A stretch of 15,045 nucleotides of DNA from Alphaproteobacteria bacterium (GCA_024277955.1 JAJRUE010000190.1:1-15045), one strand, 5' to 3'; numbered from the stretch's first letter, positions 7,371-14,690 are shown. Notes: generated by a model not told the origin, from the sequence alone. Made by a program: numbers and translations.

Positions 7371-7485
7371 GCCGGGGCGTGGCGGGGCGCGTTGCGTTCG
7401 GGCCACGCGCAAGAACTTCAGGGCGCGCGCCGGTTGCGGGGCGCGCTTTGCCTTTGCAAGGGCAGGGATGGCGAGGACCGGACCA

Positions 7486-8157
7486 ATGACCAGACCGATG
7501 ATCGTGCCGCTGATATTCGGCCTTGTGGGCACGCTGATCCTGCTGTGGCTCGGGGTCTGGCAGCTTCAGCGGATGGGTCAGAAACAGGCCTATATCGCTC
7601 AGATCGACGCCCGCATCCACGCCGCCCCCGTGGCCTTGCCCGCCGCCCCCGATCCGGCGCGCGACAAGTTCCTGGCGGTGCGCCTGTCGGGGCGGTTGAC
7701 AGGCCCGGAAATCCACGTTCTCGCCAGCCGCAAGGTGATCGGACCCGGCTACAAGGTGATCAGCGCCTTTGTCACCGATGATGGGCGCCGCGTGCTGGTC
7801 GATCGCGGCTTTATCCCCACCAGCGCCGCCGACAAAACGCGCCCGCCGCGCCCGCTCATGCTGGTGGGCAACCTGCACTGGCCCGACGAAACCGACGGCT
7901 ACACCCCGCCGCCGGACCTTGAGAAAAACATCTGGTTTGCCCGCGACGTCGATGCGATGGCGCGCGCGCTGAACACCGAACCGGTGCTGGTGATGGCGTC
8001 TTCCGATACCGGCGACGGGATCGAGCCCTACCCGGTGTCCACCGCCAGCGTGCCCAACGATCATCTGCAATACGCCATCACCTGGTTTTTGATGGCGGCG
8101 GTGTGGTTTGGGATGACAGCCTATCTGCTGTGGCGTATCAAGCGCAAAACCAACTGA
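7486..8157 (+). CDS. SURF1 family cytochrome oxidase biogenesis protein
   Basis: 223 residues with the two-helix SURF1 architecture: an N-terminal helix (about 7-25) ending in WLGVWQLQRMGQK, a large periplasmic domain with VLVDRGFIP (103-111), and a C-terminal helix (about 198-216) preceded by NDHLQYAITWF (191-201). SURF1 proteins assist heme A handling during assembly of subunit I. I prefer ATG 7486, which has a GAGGA about nine bases before it, over the in-frame ATG at 7468. The 115-bp gap from ctaE holds GC-rich inverted repeats (for example GCGTGGC at 7377-7383 with GCCACGC at 7402-7408) and no gene. Some relatives carry a DUF983 gene here, as I recall; it is absent. Confidence 0.93.
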   Translation: MTRPMIVPLIFGLVGTLILLWLGVWQLQRMGQKQAYIAQIDARIHAAPVALPAAPDPARDKFLAVRLSGRLTGPEIHVLASRKVIGPGYKVISAFVTDDGRRVLVDRGFIPTSAADKTRPPRPLMLVGNLHWPDETDGYTPPPDLEKNIWFARDVDAMARALNTEPVLVMASSDTGDGIEPYPVSTASVPNDHLQYAITWFLMAAVWFGMTAYLLWRIKRKTN

Positions 8158-8169
8158 AGAACGGCACCC

Positions 8170-9558
8170 ATGCAATATGTTTCCACCCGCGGTCAGGCCC
8201 CGGCCCTGAGCTTCGAAGACGCCATGCTGACCGGGCTTGCGCGCGACGGTGGGCTGTATGTGCCCCGGGCCGTGCCGCAGATGGCCCCGGACGACATCGC
8301 CGCGCTCGCCGGGCTGTCCTACGAAGAGGCCGCTTTTCGGGTGATGCGCCCGTTCATCGGCGACAGCTTTGCCGACGCTGAATTCGCCGCGATCATCGAA
8401 CGCGCCTATGCCGGCTTTGCCCATTCAGTGCGCGCGCCGCTGGTGCAGCTGGGGGCCAATCATTTCCTGCTTGAGCTGTTCCACGGCCCCACCCTGGCGT
8501 TCAAGGATTTCGCCATGCAGCTGATCGGCCAGCTGTTTCAGGCGGCGCTGGCCCGGCGCGGGCGGCGGGTGACCATCGTCGGCGCCACTTCGGGCGATAC
8601 CGGCAGTGCCGCGATCGAGGCGTTTCGCGGGCTGGACAACGTGGACGTGTTCATCCTGTTCCCCGAGGGCCGTGTGTCGGAGGTGCAGCGCCGGCAGATG
8701 ACCACGCCGACCGAGGCCAACGTGCACGCGCTGGCGCTGGCCGGCGATTTCGACGATTGCCAGGCCCGGCTCAAGGACATGTTCAACGATTTCGCCTTTC
8801 GCGACGAGGTGGGGCTGGCGGGCGTCAACTCGATCAACTGGGCCCGGGTGCTGGCGCAGGTGGTCTATTACTTCACCGCCGCCGTGTCGCTGGGGGCGCC
8901 GCAGCGCGCGGTGAATTTCACCGTGCCCACCGGCAATTTCGGTGACATCTATGCCGGCACTATCGCACGCCGCATGGGCCTGCCGATCGACCGGCTGGTG
9001 ATCGCCACCAACCAGAACGACATCCTGCACCGGGCGCTGGCAAGCGGGGTTTACGAAACCCGCGGGGTGACGCCCTCGATCAGCCCGTCGATGGATATCC
9101 AGGTGTCGTCCAACTTCGAACGCGCGCTGTTCGACGCCTACGGGCGCGATGGCGCGGCGGTGGCACAGCTGATGGACGAGTTGCGCGACAGCGGGAGGTT
9201 CGCGATCAGCCAGGGGGCGCTGGAATACCTGCGCGAGCTTTACGCAACCGGCCGCGCCAGCGAAGACGAAACCCGCGCCACGATCCGCGCCACCCACGCC
9301 GCCACCGGCGAAACCCTGTGTCCGCACAGCGCGGTCGCGGTCAAGGTGGCGCAGGAAAACCTTGGCGCGACCCCGATGATCACGCTGGCCACCGCGCATC
9401 CGGCGAAATTCCCCGACGCGGTGGAAGCCGCCACCGGCGCCCGCCCGCCGCTGCCGGCCCACATGGCCGACCTGTTTGCGCGGCCTGAACGCATGACCCC
9501 GGTCGCCAACGATCTGGGCGCGCTGGAAACCCTGATCCGCGAAAGGCGCCGGTCGTGA
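8170..9558 (+). CDS. thrC: threonine synthase
   Basis: 462 residues, the length of the ThrC group 2 (yeast/E. coli-like) enzymes. It converts O-phosphohomoserine to threonine with pyridoxal phosphate. The N-terminus MQYVSTRGQAP is typical. The PLP lysine is Lys112 in HGPTLAFKDFAMQ (105-117). Phosphate- and cofactor-binding motifs are GATSGDTGSAA (138-148) and VPTGNFGD (252-259). The Shine-Dalgarno sequence is weak, and the start lies 12 bases behind the surf1 stop, so coupling is likely. Its last codons overlap the next gene (GTGA). Placement of thrC behind surf1 is common in Rhodobacterales, with no known functional tie to the oxidase. Confidence 0.97.
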   Translation: MQYVSTRGQAPALSFEDAMLTGLARDGGLYVPRAVPQMAPDDIAALAGLSYEEAAFRVMRPFIGDSFADAEFAAIIERAYAGFAHSVRAPLVQLGANHFLLELFHGPTLAFKDFAMQLIGQLFQAALARRGRRVTIVGATSGDTGSAAIEAFRGLDNVDVFILFPEGRVSEVQRRQMTTPTEANVHALALAGDFDDCQARLKDMFNDFAFRDEVGLAGVNSINWARVLAQVVYYFTAAVSLGAPQRAVNFTVPTGNFGDIYAGTIARRMGLPIDRLVIATNQNDILHRALASGVYETRGVTPSISPSMDIQVSSNFERALFDAYGRDGAAVAQLMDELRDSGRFAISQGALEYLRELYATGRASEDETRATIRATHAATGETLCPHSAVAVKVAQENLGATPMITLATAHPAKFPDAVEAATGARPPLPAHMADLFARPERMTPVANDLGALETLIRERRRS

Positions 9559-10814
9559 ATGTCAGACAGGATACCCTGGCCAACGGCTTTACCGTGGTCA
9601 CCGAACGCATGGAGGGGCTGCAATCGGCCTCGATCGGCATCTGGGTCGCGGCGGGCGGACGGCACGAACGGCTGGACCAGAACGGGATCGCGCATTTTCT
9701 CGAACACATGGCCTTCAAGGGCACGAAAAGGCGCAGCGCCCTGCAGATCGCCGAGGAAATCGAGGACGTGGGCGGCTTCATCAACGCCTATACCAGCCGC
9801 GAGTTGACCGCCTATTACGCGCGTGTGCTGCAGGCCGACGTGCCGCTGGCGATGGACGTGATCGCCGACATCGTGCTGAACCCGGTGTTCGACCCGGGCG
9901 AAATCGAGGTCGAACGCGGGGTGATCCTGCAGGAAATCGGTCAGTCGATGGACACCCCCGACGACGTGATATTCGACTGGCTGCAGGAAGCGGCCTATCC
10001 CGACCAGCCGCTGGGGCGCACCATCCTGGGGCCCAGCGAACGGGTGTCGGCCTTTGGCCGCGAAGACCTGGCGGGGTTTGTCGGCGAACATTATTCGCCC
10101 GAAAGGATGATCCTGGCGGCAGCCGGCGCGGTGGACCACGACGCGATCGTGAAAGAGGCCGAAACGCTTTTTGCCCACCTGCCGCGCGGCGCCGCCGAAG
10201 CGCCGGAACACGCGCGGTTTCGCAGCGGCGAACGCCGCGCGATCAAGGGGCTGGAACAGGTGCATTTCGCGCTGGCGCTGGAAAGCCCCGGCTATCGCGA
10301 CGACGATATCTATACCGCCCAGATCTTTGCCACGGCCTTTGGCGGGGGGATGTCTTCGCGCCTGTTCCAGGAGGCGCGCGAAAAGCGCGGGTTGTGCTAC
10401 ACGATCTACGCCCAGGCCGGCGCCTATGCCGACACCGGCATGACCACGATCTACGCCGGCACCGGGGCCGAGGAAATCGCGGGGCTTGCGGAACTGACGG
10501 TGGACGAGCTCAAACGCGCCGCCGACGACATGAGCGAAGCCGAGGTCGCGCGCGCCCGCGCCCAGCTCAAGGCGGGGATGCTGATGGGGCTGGAAAGCCC
10601 GTCGTCGCGCGCCGAACGGCTGGCCCGGATGATGGCGATCTGGGGCCGGGTGCCGGGGCTCGAGGAAACCGTCGCGCGCATCGAAGAGGTCACGCCGGCC
10701 CGGGTGCGCGCGCTGGCCGGGTCGCTGGCGGGCGGCGAATGCGCGCTGGCGCTCTACGGACCGGCCCAGGGCGCGCCCGATCTGGCTGCGCTTCGCGACA
10801 GGCTTGTGGCGTAA
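9555..10814 (+). CDS. M16 family zinc peptidase (processing-peptidase-like)
   Basis: 419 residues, the one-chain size of bacterial relatives of the mitochondrial processing peptidase beta subunit. The inverted zinc motif HFLEH is at residues 47-51 in GIAHFLEHMAFKGT, and the distal glutamate ligand is Glu127 in ERGVILQEI, at the expected spacing of about 75 residues. The C-terminal half carries a second M16-type domain, including the stretch AFGGGMSSRLFQEAREKRGLCY, cited here by its ends only (AFGGGMSSRLFQ at about 257-268). Start GTG 9555 overlaps the thrC stop as GTGA. Physiological substrates of these bacterial proteins are not established. Confidence 0.93.
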   Translation: MNVRQDTLANGFTVVTERMEGLQSASIGIWVAAGGRHERLDQNGIAHFLEHMAFKGTKRRSALQIAEEIEDVGGFINAYTSRELTAYYARVLQADVPLAMDVIADIVLNPVFDPGEIEVERGVILQEIGQSMDTPDDVIFDWLQEAAYPDQPLGRTILGPSERVSAFGREDLAGFVGEHYSPERMILAAAGAVDHDAIVKEAETLFAHLPRGAAEAPEHARFRSGERRAIKGLEQVHFALALESPGYRDDDIYTAQIFATAFGGGMSSRLFQEAREKRGLCYTIYAQAGAYADTGMTTIYAGTGAEEIAGLAELTVDELKRAADDMSEAEVARARAQLKAGMLMGLESPSSRAERLARMMAIWGRVPGLEETVARIEEVTPARVRALAGSLAGGECALALYGPAQGAPDLAALRDRLVA

Positions 10815-11398
10815 TGTTCAGGCCGCGCCGAAAGGTTCGGATCGACACCGAACGCCTGGTGCTGCGCCTGCCCCAACATGGTGACTTCCGCCAGTGGTCG
10901 GCGCTGCGCCGCGCCAGCCGCGATTTCCTGACCCCGTGGGAGCCGACCTGGTCGGCCGACCACCTGTCGCGCAAGTCCTTTGCCAACCGGGTCTACTGGG
11001 CGCAACGTTCGGTCGCCAACCACAGCGCGGTGCCGTTCTTTCTGACCCGGCGCGGCGACGGCGCGCTGCTGGGGGCGATCACGCTGGACAATATCCGGCG
11101 CGGCCCGGCGCAGGCGGGCACCTGCGGCTACTGGATCGGCGAACCCTTTGCCCGCCAGGGCTACATGCGCGAAGCCCTTGTGGCGGTGGTGCATTACGCC
11201 TTTACGACGCTCGATCTTTCACGCATCGAAAGCGCCTGCCTGCCGGAAAACGCCGCCTCGCGCGGGGTGCTGGAAAAATGCTGCTTCAAGTATGAAGGCG
11301 TCGCCCAAAGCTACCTGCAGATCAACGGACGCTGGCGCACCCATGTGCTCTATGCCAACCTGCGCATGGACCGGCGCGGCAAGACCGACGCCGGGTAA
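10814..11398 (+). CDS. GNAT family N-acetyltransferase (RimJ/RimL-like)
   Basis: 194 residues with the RimJ/RimL arrangement: an N-terminal strand RIDTERLVLRLPQHGDF (9-25), central VPFFLTRRGDGALLGAITL (73-91, cited by its ends), the acetyl-CoA loop GEPFARQGYMREAL (109-122), and the C-terminal N-x-AS-R motif PENAASRGVLEKCCFKYEG (144-162). Members acetylate protein N-termini (ribosomal proteins) or small amines; the acceptor cannot be read from the sequence. Its ATG overlaps the stop of the M16 gene as TAATG, so the two are probably coupled. The RxxGxA-type loop is intact. Confidence 0.9.
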   Translation: MFRPRRKVRIDTERLVLRLPQHGDFRQWSALRRASRDFLTPWEPTWSADHLSRKSFANRVYWAQRSVANHSAVPFFLTRRGDGALLGAITLDNIRRGPAQAGTCGYWIGEPFARQGYMREALVAVVHYAFTTLDLSRIESACLPENAASRGVLEKCCFKYEGVAQSYLQINGRWRTHVLYANLRMDRRGKTDAG

Positions 11399-11414
11399 GC
11401 GGGCAAGGGGCGCG

Positions 11415-11570
11415 ATGCAAAGCTGGATAGCATTGATGCGGGGGGGGAATTCCGGCGTTGTTTCGGAGCCGCTGCCGGCGCAGATGCCGCTGCCGATGAC
11501 CATGCCGGTGGCCGCTGGCCGCCCGGGCCCCCGCGATGGCTTCCCGGATCCGGTGCAAGGGGCGGCGTGA
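11415..11570 (+). CDS. doubtful 51-codon ORF coupled to the following FAD oxidase gene
   Basis: The 171-bp gap between the GNAT gene and the FAD oxidase gene contains an ORF MQSWIALMRGGNSGVV... of 51 codons. In favour: AAGGGG four bases before its ATG, and its TGA overlaps the next start as TGATG, like other junctions in this block. Against: the second half is low-complexity Pro/Met/Ala/Gly (residues 19-51), no domain is recognised, and high-GC DNA readily yields short open frames. A run of eight Gs (11440-11447) sits at codons 9-11. It could be a leader ORF that couples translation, or simply spacer. Confidence 0.35.
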   Translation: MQSWIALMRGGNSGVVSEPLPAQMPLPMTMPVAAGRPGPRDGFPDPVQGAA

Positions 11571-12982
11571 TGGGGCTCGGCGCGGTGGATGACCGGGTGA
11601 TTGCGCAGCTGCGCCGGGTGCTGCCCGATGCCGCCCTTCGCGACACGACCGATCGTTACACCACCGAACCGCGGGGGCTGTTCCGCGGCGCGGTGGGCCA
11701 GGTCGTGGCGCCGGGGGCGACCGAAGAGGTCGCGGCGATCCTGCGCATCGCGAACGAGGCCCGCGTGCCGGTGGTGCCTTTTGGCGGCGGCACCGGGCTG
11801 GTGGGCGGGCAGGTGATGGCGCAGGGGCCGGCGCCGCTGGTGCTGTCGCTGGAACGGATGAACCGCATCCGCGAGGTGGACGCGCAGGGCGACACCATCA
11901 CCGCCGAGGCCGGGGTGATTCTGGAAAACCTGCAGGCGGCGGCGGCTGCGGCGGGGCGGCTGTTTCCGCTGTCGCTCGCCTCGCAGGGATCGTGCCAGAT
12001 CGGCGGCAACCTTGCCACCAACGCGGGCGGGGTGAACGTGCTGCGCTACGGCAATGCGCGGGCGCTGTGCCTGGGGATCGAGGCGGTGCTGCCGGACGGG
12101 TCGGTCTGGCACGGGCTGAAAAAGCTTCACAAGGACAACACCGGCTATGACCTGCGCGATCTGCTGATCGGCGCCGAGGGCACGCTTGGGGTGATCACAG
12201 CGGCCACCCTGCGGCTGTTTGCGCGCCCGCGCGCGCAAGCCACCGCGATCCTGGTGGTGCCCGACCCGGCGGCGGCGCTGCGCCTTCTGGGCCTTGCGCG
12301 AACCCGGTTCGGCGAGGCGATCTCGGCCTTTGAGCTGATCGACGGCACCGGATTGGCGTTTCTGGCCGAAACCATGCCCGACCTGCGCCAGCCCTTTGCC
12401 GAGCCGCCGAAAAGGAGCGTCTTGATCGACATCGGCCTGAACGCGGGCGGCGAGCCGGCCGAGATGCTTGCCGAGTTGTTCGCCGAAGCGCACGAGGCCG
12501 GCCTGTCGTCCGACGGCATCGTCGCGCAGAGCGAGGCGCAGCGCAGCCAGCTCTGGGCGCTGCGCGAAACCATCCCCGCGGCGAACCGGCGTATCGGGGC
12601 GATTGCCTCGCACGATATTTCCCTGCCGCTTCCGGCGATTGCCGATTTCATCGAACAGGCCACGGCGCGCATCGAGGCGCTGGGCGGATTCCGCATCAAC
12701 TGTTTCGGACACCTGGGCGATGGCAACCTGCATTTCAACGTCTTTCCGCCGCGCGGGGCGAGGCGGGCGGACAGCGTCGTTCCTGCCGACGATCTTCGCC
12801 GGCTCGTCCATGACCTGGTGGCGGAATTCGACGGCTCGTTCAGCGCCGAGCACGGGGTCGGGCGTCTGAAGGTCGGCGATCTCGAACGCTACGGCGATCC
12901 GGCGCGCCTGGCGGCGATGCGCGCGATCAAGGCGGCGCTTGACCCGGCCGGGATCATGAACCCCGGCGCGGTCCTGGGCTGA
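11570..12982 (+). CDS. FAD-linked D-2-hydroxyacid dehydrogenase (D-2-hydroxyglutarate dehydrogenase-like)
   Basis: 470 residues of the GlcD/VAO flavoprotein family. FAD-binding domain: VPFGGGTGLVGG (69-80), ASQGSCQIGGNLATNAGG (137-154) with NVLRYGN (156-162), and KLHKDNTGYDLRDLLIGAEG (185-204). C-terminal substrate domain: FGHLGDGNLHFNV (379-391, histidines for metal/substrate) and SAEHGVGRLK (425-434). The order GSC.IGGN.ATNAGG..LRYG with KDNTGYDL matches D-2-hydroxyglutarate dehydrogenases better than classical GlcD, but D-lactate or other 2-hydroxyacids remain possible. ATG 11570 has AAGGGG seven bases upstream; GTG 11567 is an alternative. No glcE/glcF follow, so it is not part of a glycolate oxidase operon. 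It is the last gene of the block. Confidence 0.9.
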   Translation: MGLGAVDDRVIAQLRRVLPDAALRDTTDRYTTEPRGLFRGAVGQVVAPGATEEVAAILRIANEARVPVVPFGGGTGLVGGQVMAQGPAPLVLSLERMNRIREVDAQGDTITAEAGVILENLQAAAAAAGRLFPLSLASQGSCQIGGNLATNAGGVNVLRYGNARALCLGIEAVLPDGSVWHGLKKLHKDNTGYDLRDLLIGAEGTLGVITAATLRLFARPRAQATAILVVPDPAAALRLLGLARTRFGEAISAFELIDGTGLAFLAETMPDLRQPFAEPPKRSVLIDIGLNAGGEPAEMLAELFAEAHEAGLSSDGIVAQSEAQRSQLWALRETIPAANRRIGAIASHDISLPLPAIADFIEQATARIEALGGFRINCFGHLGDGNLHFNVFPPRGARRADSVVPADDLRRLVHDLVAEFDGSFSAEHGVGRLKVGDLERYGDPARLAAMRAIKAALDPAGIMNPGAVLG

Positions 12983-12986
12983 GCCG

Positions 12987-13033
12987 CCGTTTTCTTTCAA
13001 AGAAAACGGTCCGAAATCCTTGAAGGATTTCGG
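12987..13033. repeat. back-to-back pair of 23-bp palindromes after the FAD oxidase gene
   Basis: 12987-13009: CCGTTTTCTTT, central C, then the exact reverse complement. 13011-13033: CCGAAATCCTT, central G, then the exact reverse complement. One base separates them, and the pair starts four bases after the TGA. Both are 11-1-11 in design with different stem sequences, so the doublet is not a simple duplication. It probably ends transcription of the long plus-strand block or protects its 3' end; no clean T-run follows. It is of the same style as 2224-2251 and 14357-14404. Confidence 0.8.
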
Positions 13034-13057
13034 CGCCCGGAAGATGGCAGCCGACGG

Positions 13058-13090
13058 AAAAACGCCCCGCCGGGGGACGGGCGGGGCGTT
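13058..13090 (-). terminator. intrinsic terminator of apt
   Basis: On the minus strand, an 11-bp stem AACGCCCCGCC / GGCGGGGCGTT (13080-13090 and 13061-13071) with an 8-base loop is followed by three more Ts, giving a run of five (13058-13062). It lies 86 bases after the apt stop codon. On the plus strand the hairpin has no following T-run, so it is oriented for apt. Between it and apt (13091-13176) I see no gene. Confidence 0.75.
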
Positions 13091-13176
13091 CACTGTGAAA
13101 TATCACAATTGCTACAAACAGCGCCTGCTCCCACAGGCAAGTCCGGTTTAGGGGCGATTGGTTACCAAAGCGTTCA

Positions 13177-13716
13177 CTATGCCCCGGAAAATTCGCACAA
13201 GGCATGCACGTCGAACCCGAGCCCTTCGATCAGCTTGCGGCCGCCCAGGTCGGGCAGGTCGATCACGAAGGCGCAGCCGACGATTTCCGCGCCCAGCCGC
13301 TCGATCAGCTTGATCCCGGCTTCGGCGGTGCCGCCGGTGGCCAGCAGGTCGTCGACCAGCAGCACCTTTTCGCCCGGCTGCAGCGCATCATCGTGGATCT
13401 CCATGATCGCTTCGCCGTATTCCAGCTTGTAGTCCTGGCTGATGGTGGTGCCCGGAAGCTTGCCCTTCTTGCGGATCGGCACGAAGCCCACCGTCAACTG
13501 GTGGGCGATCGCGCCGCCGAGGATGAAGCCGCGCGCCTCGAGCCCCACGACCTTGTCGATGCGCATCCCCGCATAGGGGTGCAGCAGCTGGTCGATCGCC
13601 ATGCGAAAGCCGCGCGCATCGGCAAACAGCGTGGTCACGTCGCGGAACATGATGCCTTCATGCGGGAAATCGACGATGGTGCGGATGTAGTCCTTGACGG
13701 TGCGGGTATTGCTCAT
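13177..13716 (-). CDS. apt: adenine phosphoribosyltransferase
   Basis: 179 residues, full length for Apt, which makes AMP from adenine and PRPP in the cytoplasm. The N-terminus VKDYIRTIVDFPHEGIMFRD (7-26) is characteristic. The adenine-loop region GLEARGFILGGAIA is at 58-71. The PRPP-binding motif VLLVDDLLATGGTA is at 118-131, with both acidic residues Asp122 and Asp123 present. The start ATG at 13716 has GAGG six bases upstream. Apt would use the adenine released by MtnP, encoded on the same strand further upstream, but the two are separated here by a plus-strand gene and palindromic DNA. Confidence 0.97.
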   Translation of the reverse strand: MSNTRTVKDYIRTIVDFPHEGIMFRDVTTLFADARGFRMAIDQLLHPYAGMRIDKVVGLEARGFILGGAIAHQLTVGFVPIRKKGKLPGTTISQDYKLEYGEAIMEIHDDALQPGEKVLLVDDLLATGGTAEAGIKLIERLGAEIVGCAFVIDLPDLGGRKLIEGLGFDVHALCEFSGA

Positions 13717-13751
13717 GGCGGGCCTCGTGCAGATGGGTCAGGGGGGGTTCT

Positions 13752-13825
13752 ATGCCGCAAGCGCCGCCGGTTCAAAGATATTCTCGCAGGCTGCGGCGCG
13801 AAACCACATGGCCGCAAGCGCCGCC
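13752..13825. repeat. 15-bp direct repeat in the apt/DUF1810 gap
   Basis: GCCGCAAGCGCCGCC occurs exactly at 13754-13768 and 13811-13825, 57 bp apart, each preceded by AT or ATG. The gap 13717-13874 separates divergent apt and the DUF1810 gene and should contain both promoters; I could not place either with confidence. The repeat might be a binding site pair, a small duplication or a trace of rearrangement. Confidence 0.4.
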
Positions 13826-13874
13826 ACCATCGGTCGCATTTTCGCGCACGCGGCGTTGGTGTAGTCTGCCGGCC

Positions 13875-14330
13875 ATGAGCACACAGTATGACTTGCAGAG
13901 ATTTGTCGATGCCCAGGCGCCGGTCTATGACACGGTGCGCGCCGAACTGGCCGCGGGGCGCAAGGAAAGCCACTGGATGTGGTTCGTCTTCCCGCAGCTT
14001 GTCGGCCTTGGCCACAGCGCCAATGCGGCGTTTTACGGCCTCGATGGCAAGGCCGAGGCCGCGGTCTACATGGCGCACCCGGTCCTGGGCCCCCGGCTGG
14101 TCGAGTGCACGCGGCTGGTGATGGAACGCGCGCGCGACTGGCAGGACGTGGAAGCGATCTTCGGGGAACCGGATGACCTGAAGTTCCAGTCCTCGGTCAC
14201 GTTGTTTTCCCGGGCCAGGCCGACCGATCCGGTGTTTGCCGAGGCCCTGGCCCGAATCTACGGCGGCGTCGGCTGCCAGACGACGCTGGAAATGTTGCGG
14301 ATCGCATATTTCGAAAGCCTGAACCAGTAG
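13875..14330 (+). CDS. DUF1810 family protein
   Basis: 151 residues, the usual size of this small uncharacterised family. Recognisable stretches are YDLQRFVDAQAPVYDTVRAEL (5-25, cited by its ends), KESHWMWFVFPQLVGLG (about 31-47), AHPVLGPRLVECTRL (about 70-84), and the C-terminal region with DDLKFQSSVTLFSRA. The biochemical role is unknown, and no catalytic residues can be claimed. The start MSTQYDL (ATG 13875) was chosen because upstream codons in the same frame read as Arg/Pro/Ala-rich non-family sequence; there is no clear Shine-Dalgarno sequence. It lies on the opposite strand to its neighbours apt and mtnP and is followed by two palindromes and a large structured repeat, which fits an inserted gene. 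Confidence 0.85.
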   Translation: MSTQYDLQRFVDAQAPVYDTVRAELAAGRKESHWMWFVFPQLVGLGHSANAAFYGLDGKAEAAVYMAHPVLGPRLVECTRLVMERARDWQDVEAIFGEPDDLKFQSSVTLFSRARPTDPVFAEALARIYGGVGCQTTLEMLRIAYFESLNQ

Positions 14331-14356
14331 ACTGTCCGCGCCAGCCACAGCCCGGC

Positions 14357-14404
14357 GCAAGGCTTTTGCAAAAGCCTTGCCAAGCGTTTTGCAAAACGCT
14401 TGGC
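14357..14404. repeat. back-to-back pair of perfect palindromes with TTTTGCAAAA centres
   Basis: 14357-14380 is a 24-bp perfect palindrome with half GCAAGGCTTTTG. 14379-14404 is a 26-bp perfect palindrome with half GCCAAGCGTTTTG. They overlap by two bases. They begin 26 bases after the DUF1810 stop, so they may serve as its terminator region. The centres are identical (TTTTGCAAAA) while the outer arms differ, so each arm appears to have changed in a compensated way or the two have separate origins. Confidence 0.85.
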
Positions 14405-14424
14405 GCGCGGCGCGCGCCCGGCCA

Positions 14425-14687
14425 TAGGGCCAAAACCCGATCAAGCTGCACCGCCAGTTTGGCAGATTTCCGTTCTGACAAGGCACAGGGCCGCAGGAAT
14501 AGTAGTTCTATTTCAAGGGCCTGTAACGCAGTCGGGGCGGAAATCCGCCAAACCCGGAGGGCACGAAAGGCGCTTCATCTCAGCGGCGCGGGGCGCTTGC
14601 AAAGGGAACTACCCCGTCGCGCGCGCCCCGAACCGCTGATATTTCGCGCCTTTCGTGCCGGCGACGCAGCTTGATCGGGTTTTGGCC

Positions 14688-14690
<3 letters not shown>
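14425..14690. repeat. 266-bp highly structured element with 25-bp perfect inverted ends (MITE-like or structured RNA)
   Basis: Ends: 14425-14449 is the exact reverse complement of 14666-14690, beginning TAGGGCCAAAACCCGATC. Inside are two hairpins. Hairpin A (14457-14553): arms 14457-14479 and 14531-14553 pair at 22 of 23 positions if G-U is allowed on the plus strand; its tip is a 7-bp stem (14496-14502/14508-14514) with loop TAGTT. Hairpin B (14560-14659): 14-bp perfect outer stem, 6-bp and 8-bp perfect inner stems (14581-14586/14633-14638 and 14589-14596/14623-14630), and a tip GGG-AACTA-CCC (14604-14614). The two loops are complementary. TA at each end would fit a Tc1/mariner/IS630-type target duplication. 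It has no ORF of note. Its last three bases supply the mtnP stop codon. The gene-free stretch 14331-14687 is made of this element and the palindrome pair before it. Confidence 0.75.

Noticed and set aside
7371..7485. Possible remnant of a DUF983 gene between ctaE and surf1
   Set aside because: Translations of this short GC-rich stretch show no transmembrane or cysteine pattern of that family; it looks like plain spacer with small inverted repeats.
11471..11560. Weak similarity of the GCCGGTGGCC-rich stretch before the FAD oxidase gene to the 39-bp array units
   Set aside because: The shared words are short and GC-rich, the period is absent and the GCCAAC core is missing.
11219..13093. Very long minus-strand open frame opposite the FAD oxidase gene (and similar ones elsewhere)
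   Set aside because: It is antisense to well-recognised proteins, Arg/Gly/His-rich without domains, and an expected by-product of high GC at third codon positions.
13094..13107. TGTGA-AATA-TCACA, similar to a Crp/Fnr-type operator
   Set aside because: It lies between the convergent ends of two genes, downstream of both, so it has no promoter to control. The spacer of four does not fit the CRP consensus, and the half-sites do not fit FNR.
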